From: an uncultured Candidatus Actinomarina sp.
GTDB taxonomy: Bacteria; Actinomycetota; Acidimicrobiia; Actinomarinales; Actinomarinaceae
Direction of reading: 5' to 3'
Assembly (NCBI GenBank): GCA_902519845.1
Contig: CABYLQ010000001.1
Location: forward strand, 248,001 to 312,000
Length of the DNA stretch: 64,000 bases
Shown one piece after another: positions 57,343 through 64,000 of the stretch. How positions within the stretch are numbered: position 1 is the stretch's first letter; the number at the start of each line of letters is the position of its first letter. A program made the position numbers and the translations under genes. The notes beneath the pieces were generated by a model that was given only the letters and a program-made list of their open reading frames with translations, was not told the origin of the DNA and made no database searches.

Positions 57343-57671
57343 GATACTTTGTCACCTATCATTGAACCTTCACTTGGTTTTAGCAACAATACATCGCCAT
57401 TAGAATCTGTAGAACCAAGTATTAAACATTGACTAATAATTGGACCAATTTGCTTGTCGCCTAAATTTACTATTCCTATACATTTGAAACCGATTAATTC
57501 ACTGGTGTCATAATTAGTAATCTGAGCACTTGTTTTTCTTATTCCAATATGTTTACCAAAGTCAATTTTTAAAATATAAGCAGGTTTTTTGGCTTCTTCA
57601 AAAACTTCCGCTGATAAAATTTCGCCAACTCTTATATCTAAATTGGCAAATTTTTCAACATTAGTTTCCAT
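57339..57671 (-). CDS. csaA: CsaA-like tRNA-binding (EMAPII/OB-fold) protein
   Basis: A 110-residue protein with the tRNA-binding domain pattern FANLDIRVGEILSAE, YILKIDFGKHIGIRKTSAQI and IGFKCIGIVNL. CsaA was described as a secretion-linked chaperone in Bacillus; the OB-fold is related to that of MetRS C-termini. The start ATG is 6 nt after GATACT (57683-57678), suggesting a leaderless mRNA. It overlaps the thioredoxin gene's end by 4 nt. Confidence 0.88.
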   Translation of the reverse strand: METNVEKFANLDIRVGEILSAEVFEEAKKPAYILKIDFGKHIGIRKTSAQITNYDTSELIGFKCIGIVNLGDKQIGPIISQCLILGSTDSNGDVLLLKPSEGSMIGDKVS

Positions 57672-57701
57672 ATAAAAAGTATCTTATAACATAATTAATC
57701 T

Positions 57702-58244
57702 ATGTCAAAAATATTATTATTGTCAGCTGGAACACGCGTTGAGTCAAAAAATAATAAAATAGCAAAAATTACTGATGACTTTTTAGTTAATGAATTAAAA
57801 ATTGATTGTTCACTCTACGATAATTTCTATGAGGGTGTTCCCTTTTTAAAAGATTACAATGATAAACAACCTGATTATGTAATCGATGTAAGAAACGATT
57901 TAATTAATAGTTCCAAAATCATACTTTTTAGTCCGGTATTCAATGGTGGTTATGTTTCACATTTAAAAAACATATTAGATTGGCTTTCATTAAGTTTTGA
58001 TAAATATTCCTATAACGAATTATTTAAAAATAAAACAGTTGCAGTTGTTTCATCAGTTGATGGAAAAGGAAATAATGCAAAAAGTTCATTTATCTTACTG
58101 AAAGAACAACTTAAAAACTATGGACTTGATGTTTTTGATGAATTTTATCTTTTTAATGAGGAAAATAAGGTTGATGATTTTGATTCAAATAAGAAGTTAA
58201 GTACAAGCTACCACACCTTTATAAATTCATTTATCAACAGTTAA
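57702..58244 (+). CDS. NAD(P)H-dependent FMN reductase family protein
   Basis: A 180-residue flavodoxin-like protein. The phosphate-binding start is LLSAGTRVESKNNKIAK and the flavin loop is FSPVFNGGYVSHLKNILDWL, where the family has PxYNxxxPxxLKNxxDW. It probably reduces flavin, quinone or azo compounds; SsuE-like and ChrR-like proteins look the same at this level. CATAAT is 6 nt upstream of ATG. It overlaps the convergent PlsC gene by 18 nt. Confidence 0.8.
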   Translation: MSKILLLSAGTRVESKNNKIAKITDDFLVNELKIDCSLYDNFYEGVPFLKDYNDKQPDYVIDVRNDLINSSKIILFSPVFNGGYVSHLKNILDWLSLSFDKYSYNELFKNKTVAVVSSVDGKGNNAKSSFILLKEQLKNYGLDVFDEFYLFNEENKVDDFDSNKKLSTSYHTFINSFINS

Positions 58245-58955
58245 AGCTTGGTCAATTCTTTCAAACAATAATTCTGTTACTTTATCAATATCTAAATCAT
58301 CGTTAGATTCTAATGGATCTAAAACATCTAAATGAATATCTCCTGGTATAAACCAAACTTTACCTTTAATCATTAAATTATGAGCATTGTGACTTACTAT
58401 AGGAAGAATTGGAAGGTTGAAATCTTTAGCAATATGTGCAGCCCCCTTTTTAAAAGGTAATAACTTTTTTTGATTACTTCTTTTTCCCTCTGGGAATACC
58501 ATTATCGAGTTACCGTCATTAATCACAGATTGAATTGAATCATTTATTTTATTTAGATCTAATGAAGTACTATCACGATCTATTCTGGGTAAACCAAGAA
58601 TTTTTAGCACTCTACTAAAAATTGGAATTCTAAAGAGTTCAGATTTTGTTAAAAATCTAATTGATATTGGCAATCCATAGATATGTGTGAATATGTCTAG
58701 GGTAGAAGGATGATTTCCTACAACAACATAACTTTTATTTTTATCTATTTTTTCTAGGCCAGTTACCGTTAAATTAATTCCAACCATTTTTAATCCCATC
58801 CAGCCAAACAATTTATATAATTTTGTTGCAAGTTGCTTGCCATTTGGGATAGCTACTGTAGCTATAATAAATAAAATTAATATTCCAAATAAAATTAAAA
58901 ATGTTGGAAACAAGATAAAAGTTTTTAATTTTGTTCGAAAATTTATAGGTGCCAT
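58227..58955 (-). CDS. plsC: 1-acyl-sn-glycerol-3-phosphate acyltransferase
   Basis: A 242-residue membrane-bound acyltransferase. A transmembrane helix lies at about residues 13-35, followed by the HxxxxD motif (GNHPSTLD) and the glycerol-phosphate motif VFPEGKRSNQ. It makes phosphatidic acid from lysophosphatidic acid. TATAAA is 8 nt before ATG. Confidence 0.92.
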   Translation of the reverse strand: MAPINFRTKLKTFILFPTFLILFGILILFIIATVAIPNGKQLATKLYKLFGWMGLKMVGINLTVTGLEKIDKNKSYVVVGNHPSTLDIFTHIYGLPISIRFLTKSELFRIPIFSRVLKILGLPRIDRDSTSLDLNKINDSIQSVINDGNSIMVFPEGKRSNQKKLLPFKKGAAHIAKDFNLPILPIVSHNAHNLMIKGKVWFIPGDIHLDVLDPLESNDDLDIDKVTELLFERIDQALTVDK

Positions 58956-58996
58956 ATTGGTATTTTATAATCTTGAATAATAGAAATGAGTATTTA

Positions 58997-59581
58997 TTAC
59001 TTTTTTCTTAAATCAAAATAAGGAATAAAAAATTGTACAACTCTTCCTACTGAGAAAACAATAATTACAGAAGCTATACCAATCTTACCTCCAAGAAAAA
59101 ATCCACAGGTAAACGCAACAGCTTCAATCAACGTTCTAGCTGTTCCTATTTTTAACCCTTTTTCTTCGAGTCCAACCATAACTCCATCTCTTGGCCCAGC
59201 GCCAAGATCACCACCAACATATATGGCTGTACCTAGTCCGATAAGTGTTATCCCGATTGATAGGCTCAAATATTGAAAAAATAGTGAGTTAGCAAAACTC
59301 ATTAAATTAATAATGTAATCTGCTGTAAGTCCTATCCAAAAAGCATCAAATATCGTTGCTATTCCAGGCTTCTGTTTTAAAGGAATCCATAATAAAAGAG
59401 TTAATAAAGATGTTAATATTCCTGCTTGCCCATATGTTATTCCAATAGTTTTTGAAATGCCATCGTGGAATACCCCCCAAGGGCCTAAACCTAAATTTGC
59501 TAGATAGTTAAAAGCTACACCAACACCAATTAATGTAATGCCAATAATTGCCTGAAAATACTTTCTAACTCCCAACTGCAT
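58997..59581 (-). CDS. YczE-like integral membrane protein
   Basis: A 194-residue protein with five or six hydrophobic helices and the repeated Gly/Pro motifs NLGLGPWGVFHDGIS and DLGAGPRDGVMVGL, typical of YczE/YyaS/YitT-type proteins. The two motifs suggest an internal duplication. Function unknown in most bacteria; some relatives influence secretion or antibiotic production. Confidence 0.8.
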   Translation of the reverse strand: MQLGVRKYFQAIIGITLIGVGVAFNYLANLGLGPWGVFHDGISKTIGITYGQAGILTSLLTLLLWIPLKQKPGIATIFDAFWIGLTADYIINLMSFANSLFFQYLSLSIGITLIGLGTAIYVGGDLGAGPRDGVMVGLEEKGLKIGTARTLIEAVAFTCGFFLGGKIGIASVIIVFSVGRVVQFFIPYFDLRKK

Positions 59582-59620
59582 AATTTAATCTAACATTTAT
59601 AAGAAGTTAAAATATAATGC

Positions 59621-60364
59621 ATGAAACAATATTCAAAGCTTGCATTTGTAATTTTACTTTTCGCATCTTGCTCACAACAGGAAGCTATTTTAACTGATTT
59701 TGAATCAGAAAATATTGAAACAAGCACAACACAAATTTCAGAAGAAGATGAAACAGCAATAGTTGGTGAAACAACTACAACAATTGAAATAAAACAAATG
59801 GATAAATTTCAAGATAATCTTTTTGTAATTAATAAGGAAAAAAGTACGGCAAGCTATCTTGCTCCAAAAGACTTCTTAAATACTAATTTCGAGATAGTTA
59901 AGGGTTCAACAAATCAGATAAACGGTGGTTTTGAGCTTTCTCTAAATGAATGTGAACAGGCTGATTCTTGTTTGTATATTAAGAATTTACTAATTTCTGT
60001 CGATCTTTCAACATTAAAAAGTGGAAGCTCTATTAGAGATGGTGCTATAAAGAATAATTGGCTCGAATCTAAGTTATTTCCAAGTGCAATATATAAGATT
60101 GATCAAATAGTTCTTCCAAATAACAATTTTGACTCAAAAATTGATGAAACAGTAGTTGGAATTTTAACAATAAGGAATATTGAAGTCAGCATTCCTTTTT
60201 CTATAACTGCATACATGCAAGATGATCAGATTTACATTTCAGGAATCACAGAAGTAGATACAACATGGTTTGGTTTTGATGCTCCTACAAAATTTAATGC
60301 ATGGGAAGTGTTAAATCCGATAGGAATTGAAATTGATTTTGTTGCAGAAAAATCAGATAGTTAA
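59621..60364 (+). CDS. YceI-domain lipoprotein
   Basis: A 247-residue protein with a lipoprotein signal (LLFASC, Cys17 as lipidation site), a Thr/Glu-rich linker (about 18-60), and a YceI-like beta-barrel (about residues 65-245; STASYLAPKDFLNTNFEIVKG, SGSSIRDGAIKNNW, GILTIRNIEVSIPFSI). YceI proteins bind polyisoprenoids or amphiphiles, and the linker would hold the domain off the membrane. The Nudix gene follows after 2 nt. Confidence 0.88.
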   Translation: MKQYSKLAFVILLFASCSQQEAILTDFESENIETSTTQISEEDETAIVGETTTTIEIKQMDKFQDNLFVINKEKSTASYLAPKDFLNTNFEIVKGSTNQINGGFELSLNECEQADSCLYIKNLLISVDLSTLKSGSSIRDGAIKNNWLESKLFPSAIYKIDQIVLPNNNFDSKIDETVVGILTIRNIEVSIPFSITAYMQDDQIYISGITEVDTTWFGFDAPTKFNAWEVLNPIGIEIDFVAEKSDS

Positions 60365-60366
60365 AT

Positions 60367-60876
60367 TTGAATTTTAAACATTTAGAAAAACCTTTCCCAA
60401 TTTATGATGAAGATTATGCATCAGTTGCAATCCTCATAAACAGTAAAAAAGAAATTTTGTATATAAAAAGATCTGACAATTTACCAACTCACAAAGGAGA
60501 TATTGCTTTCCCAGGCGGAAAAAAAGAAGAATCTGATAGTGATATAGTTACCACCGCCTTAAGAGAGGTTCAAGAGGAACTCTTCTTAAATCCATCAACA
60601 ATTCGTCCTTTTGGAGTACTAGATCCTGTAGATACTGTTGAATATAAATTTAAAGTTTTCCCAATTGTTTGTGAAAGTTTTGATAAACCTACAAAAATTA
60701 ACAAAGATGAAGTTCAAGATTTTTACTTATTAGATATATCAGATTTAGATAATTTGAATAATTGGGAATTTAGGGGTAACTATGACAATGATTGGATTTT
60801 TAAGTTTGATGATCAGATTCTTTGGGGCGCAACAGCGCATATGACAAGAAATTTATTGAATTTAAATTTAGGTTAG
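60367..60876 (+). CDS. Nudix hydrolase, CoA-pyrophosphatase-like
   Basis: A 169-residue Nudix protein. The Nudix box GGKKEESDSDIVTTALREVQ continues EELFL, matching Gx5Ex7REUxEExGU except at its end. The segment LPTHKGDIAFPGG just before it is typical of the NudL/CoA diphosphatase branch. It starts at TTG 60367. Its stop overlaps the convergent transporter gene by 9 nt. Confidence 0.88.
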   Translation: MNFKHLEKPFPIYDEDYASVAILINSKKEILYIKRSDNLPTHKGDIAFPGGKKEESDSDIVTTALREVQEELFLNPSTIRPFGVLDPVDTVEYKFKVFPIVCESFDKPTKINKDEVQDFYLLDISDLDNLNNWEFRGNYDNDWIFKFDDQILWGATAHMTRNLLNLNLG

Positions 60877-61755
60877 ACTTTCAGTCTCATCTTTTACTGC
60901 TAGGTAAAGTGAAATAAAAATAAGCATGAGAGTTACATAAAAAATATTGTTTACAATTTCATCTAAAAACAGATACCCCACAGCTATTCCAACAGTTGGC
61001 ACTACATAGTCAACTAAGGTAGTAAATGTTGCTGACAATCTTTTTATTGTATAAAAAAACAACGAGTAGTTAAAAATGTCGATAAAAACTAAGCCAATAA
61101 GTCGAAATAGTTCAAAGGAATCTAGTACTTCAAATTCTCCACCTAGAATAAAAAATAAAATTATGGATAAGAATCCTCCAACGAGCCACTGTGTGAATAA
61201 ATAAGTTTTGGCGGGTATATATTGAGAATGTTTTTTATTGGTTATGTTGCTAAGTGCTAATCCTTGGACACCAATTAATGCTAATATCCCGCCAGTAAGT
61301 AGATTACCTTCATTAGATAGTCCTGTTGATCCTGAAAGAAAAAGCAAGACTAATCCTAATAATCCAACAAAGACAGATATTATTTTTAATTTTGTTATTT
61401 TTTCTTCCTTAAAAAATAAAAATACCCAAAAAACAGTGAATAAAGGAATTGTAGATATAAAAATACTTTGTAATCCAGAAGAAATGTGTTTTAAAGCGTA
61501 AATAAATGTCCATCCGGGAATAAAAATTGCAAGAATTCCAGTCAAACTTCCTTTAAGAAAAAAAGATATATTGATTCCTTTTATAAAGTCTTTTGCACAA
61601 TAAATCCCTAACAAGAAAGCAACAATCGTTATTCTTGCTGTAACAATAAATATTTCATTCACATTGTCTATTAATAAGCTTCTATTCAATAAGCCATGAA
61701 AACCAAAAAGAGATCCAATAAGAAGTATATTTCTTAATCCTGCATATGGAGACAT
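60868..61755 (-). CDS. EamA/DMT-family transporter
   Basis: A 295-residue protein with ten predicted transmembrane helices in two halves of about five, each an EamA repeat (first half ends near FFKEEKITKLKIISVFVGLL, second near VGYLFLDEIVNNIFYV). The family exports amino acids, nucleotides or other metabolites; the substrate is not evident. Confidence 0.88.
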   Translation of the reverse strand: MSPYAGLRNILLIGSLFGFHGLLNRSLLIDNVNEIFIVTARITIVAFLLGIYCAKDFIKGINISFFLKGSLTGILAIFIPGWTFIYALKHISSGLQSIFISTIPLFTVFWVFLFFKEEKITKLKIISVFVGLLGLVLLFLSGSTGLSNEGNLLTGGILALIGVQGLALSNITNKKHSQYIPAKTYLFTQWLVGGFLSIILFFILGGEFEVLDSFELFRLIGLVFIDIFNYSLFFYTIKRLSATFTTLVDYVVPTVGIAVGYLFLDEIVNNIFYVTLMLIFISLYLAVKDETESLT

Positions 61756-61814
61756 TGGTGAATAGGATTTTATAAAATTACTCCATTTTGATTTAATTTA
61801 TTAGAATAGCACAT

Positions 61815-62786
61815 ATGAAAACAGTTTTTTCAGGAATTCAACCTACTGGAAAAGTTCATCTTGGTAATTTACTAGGTGCGATCAACAATTGGGTTGAGTT
61901 GTCTAATGAAGAAAATAAAAATTATTTTTGTGTTGTAGATCTTCATTCGTTGACTACACATCCAGATCCTGAAACAATGGAAGAAAATATATTTGAAACT
62001 ATAAAAGTTCTTGTTGCTTCTGGAATTAATTTAAAGAATTCGAATATTTATATTCAAAGTAATGTTTCAGAACATGTGCAACTCTCTTGGATATTATCAA
62101 ATTTTTGCCAAATTGGGGAGTTACAAAGGATGACTCAATTTAAAGAAAAAGCAGATCAATTAGGAAACCATGCTGGAATCCTAACTTATCCAATTTTGAT
62201 GGCAGCCGATATTTTAATCCATAAAGCTAACCAAGTTCCTGTAGGAGATGATCAAACTCAACATCTTGAGCTTACAAGAAACATAGTTGAGAGATTTAAT
62301 AATACATATGGAGAAATATTTCCGTTGCCAGAAAGAAAAACAGGAAAAGTAGGAGCAAGATTAATGTCCTTGCGCCATCCTGAAAATAAAATGTCTAAAA
62401 GTAATGATGACTTAAATGGAACGATATATTTTGATGATTCTAAAGATGAAATTATTAAAAAATTTAAATCATCAGTTACTGATTCTGATGATGTAATTAA
62501 ATTTGATGCCGATAGTAAAAAAGGCATCAGTAATTTAATTGACATTTACTCTTCTCTTAATGATTTATCCCATCATGAAGTAGAAAATAAATTTGAAAAT
62601 CTAAAGTATGGAGAATTTAAAATTGAAGTTGGCGAAAGCGTTGTAAGCTACTTGGAACCAATTAGAGAAAAATATAACTCAATGAGTAATGGTGACATAG
62701 CATCATTAATTAAGAATAATCTTGAGGAAGTTAAAGATTCTGCAAAAAAAACAATGGATGAAATTAACTCAGCTTTAGGAATTTAG
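61815..62786 (+). CDS. trpS: Tryptophanyl-tRNA synthetase
   Basis: A 323-residue class I synthetase. The HIGH-like motif is PTGKVHLGNLLG, GDDQTQHLELTRNI binds substrate, and KMSKS reads NKMSKSND. Length is normal. TAGAAT is 7 nt before ATG with no Shine-Dalgarno, a leaderless pattern. The cognate tRNA-Trp lies at 3617. Confidence 0.97.
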   Translation: MKTVFSGIQPTGKVHLGNLLGAINNWVELSNEENKNYFCVVDLHSLTTHPDPETMEENIFETIKVLVASGINLKNSNIYIQSNVSEHVQLSWILSNFCQIGELQRMTQFKEKADQLGNHAGILTYPILMAADILIHKANQVPVGDDQTQHLELTRNIVERFNNTYGEIFPLPERKTGKVGARLMSLRHPENKMSKSNDDLNGTIYFDDSKDEIIKKFKSSVTDSDDVIKFDADSKKGISNLIDIYSSLNDLSHHEVENKFENLKYGEFKIEVGESVVSYLEPIREKYNSMSNGDIASLIKNNLEEVKDSAKKTMDEINSALGI

Positions 62787-62797
62787 TTTCTTCTTTT

Positions 62798-64000
62798 ATG
62801 AATGAATTAAAACCAATACCTGAAGAATGGTTGACCTTACTTAATGATGAACAAAAAGAAGCAATTGAAAATATCTATGGACCCTTATTAATAATAGCTG
62901 GTGCAGGATCGGGCAAGACAAGGGTTTTAACATATAGATATGCTCATTTAATAAAAACATATGGGATCAATTTTGAAAATGTATTAGCAATTACTTTTAC
63001 AAATAAAGCCGCAAATGAAATGAAAGACAGAATAAGTCATTTGTTAAATCTTGAACTTTCTCCAAAATGGATTTCTACATTTCATAGCCTATGCGTCAAA
63101 ATGTTAAGAATACATGGGCACCTTATTGGTTTTAATAATAACTTCACAATATATGACCAAAGTGATTCAACAAAATTAATTAGAAACTGTATGAAAGATT
63201 CAGATATAGACACAAAACAATATGCACCAAAGAGAATACAAGCAAATATTTCAGCTTTAAAAAATCAAAGAATCCTACCAGGAGAAGCTGTTGAATTTGC
63301 ACAGTCATTTTTTGATGTAAAAGTTGCAGAAGTTTATTCTGCTTATCAAAAAAAATTAATGCTTGCGAATTCGATGGATTTTGACGATCTCCTCCTAAAA
63401 GCGGTTGAACTACTTGAAACAAGTGATAAATCATTAGATTATTGGTCTACAAAATTTCAATTCATCATGATAGATGAATATCAAGATACAAACATGGTCC
63501 AGTATCGTTTAATAGAACTATTGTCATCAAAACATGAAAATATTTGTGTTGTGGGTGATTCTGATCAGAGTATTTATGCATTTAGAGGTGCAGATATTAG
63601 AAATATTGAAGAATTTGAAAAAGATTTTAAAAATGCGAAAGTTATATCATTAGAAAAAAATTACCGATCTTCACAAAAAATTTTAGATATTGCAAACTCA
63701 GTTATATCAAACAACCCACGAAAAAAAGATAAAAAATTATGGACTGAAAATGAAGAAGGATTAGATGTGAATATGCTTGAATTCAATTCTGAAAGAGATG
63801 AATCAAGATGGATAGCTGAAGAGATAAAAAAGAAATTAGATAATGATGAATTTAATGAGATTGCAATTTTTTATAGGACAAATAATCAATCTAGATTATT
63901 CGAAGAAGAGTTAAGGAAACTAAGTTTAAATTACAAAGTTGTAGGTAACGTAAGGTTTTATGACAGGAAAGAAATTAAAGATATTTTATCTTACTTAAAT
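62798..64000 (+). CDS. UvrD/PcrA-type superfamily 1 DNA helicase, N-terminal part
   Basis: The frame is open from ATG 62798 to the end of the window (401 codons). Visible motifs are the Q motif LNDEQKEAI, Walker A IIAGAGSGKTRVLT, TFTNKAANEMKDR (Ia), TFHSLCVKML, FDDLLLKAVELL, and Walker B MIDEYQDTN, then VVGDSDQSIYAFRGA and EKNYRSS. It unwinds DNA in repair and replication restart. PcrA or UvrD is the most likely identity; the rest is outside the window. Confidence 0.95.
   Translation, partial: MNELKPIPEEWLTLLNDEQKEAIENIYGPLLIIAGAGSGKTRVLTYRYAHLIKTYGINFENVLAITFTNKAANEMKDRISHLLNLELSPKWISTFHSLCVKMLRIHGHLIGFNNNFTIYDQSDSTKLIRNCMKDSDIDTKQYAPKRIQANISALKNQRILPGEAVEFAQSFFDVKVAEVYSAYQKKLMLANSMDFDDLLLKAVELLETSDKSLDYWSTKFQFIMIDEYQDTNMVQYRLIELLSSKHENICVVGDSDQSIYAFRGADIRNIEEFEKDFKNAKVISLEKNYRSSQKILDIANSVISNNPRKKDKKLWTENEEGLDVNMLEFNSERDESRWIAEEIKKKLDNDEFNEIAIFYRTNNQSRLFEEELRKLSLNYKVVGNVRFYDRKEIKDILSYLN

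Overview
This 64-kb window reads as one continuous piece of a streamlined, AT-rich bacterial chromosome, roughly one third G+C. Gene order points to the Actinobacteria: tRNA-Thr/tRNA-Met/rpmG, then tRNA-Trp/secE/nusG/rplK/rplA, and rplM/rpsI/glmM/glmS/alr/tsaE/tsaB/rimI/tsaD/groES/groEL. RpoB and RpoC have actinobacterial-type sequence. Low G+C, overlapping genes and almost no spacer suggest a planktonic, genome-reduced lineage such as the marine Actinomarinales. That placement is an inference from composition and synteny; no 16S gene is present.

Layout: (1) 1-2106, the end of a sugar/nucleoside kinase and two minus-strand membrane protein genes. (2) 2130-14240, four tRNAs, rpmG, an ECF sigma/anti-sigma pair, secE-nusG, rplKA, an L10 leader, rplJL and rpoBC. 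(3) 14259-18536, rpsL-rpsG-fusA-tuf, closed by a strong terminator. (4) 18546-30207, the S10-spc ribosomal operon with secY, adk and map. (5) 30222-34593, infA-rpmJ-rpsM-rpsK-rpsD-rpoA-rplQ, a membrane protein and truA. (6) 34652-44491, rplM-rpsI-glmM, a glmS ribozyme with glmS, alr, the tsaE/tsaB/rimI/tsaD set, and groESL. (7) 44467-52776, aroH, then an attenuator-controlled operon for DAHP synthase, tyrA, aroA, aroE, aroC, aroK, aroB, aroQ and pheA. (8) 52766-64000, a mosaic of short transcription units: an S51-like protein, an esterase, a Fur-ECF transporter operon, a thioredoxin-like gene with an in-frame TGA, CsaA, a flavin reductase, PlsC, a YczE-like protein, a YceI lipoprotein, a Nudix hydrolase, an EamA transporter, trpS and the start of a UvrD/PcrA helicase.

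Most notable points: a candidate selenoprotein (TGA at the first cysteine position of a thioredoxin CxxC motif, with a hairpin placed like a bacterial SECIS); a Tyr-Phe-Tyr-Phe leader peptide plus terminator before the aromatic operon; a glmS ribozyme in an actinobacterial context; a zinc-sparing pattern (cysteine-free S4 and L36, S14 and L33 without zinc ligands, loss of the second zinc site of RpoC) together with a Fur-family regulator joined to an ECF-type transporter; and a recurring leaderless-transcript pattern, a -10-like hexamer 6-8 nt before the start codon with no Shine-Dalgarno.

All six convergent gene pairs overlap at their 3' ends. No stretch over 300 bases lacks a gene or RNA: the longest non-coding interval, 36812-37016, holds the glmS ribozyme. 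I saw no insertion sequence, prophage, CRISPR array or rRNA.
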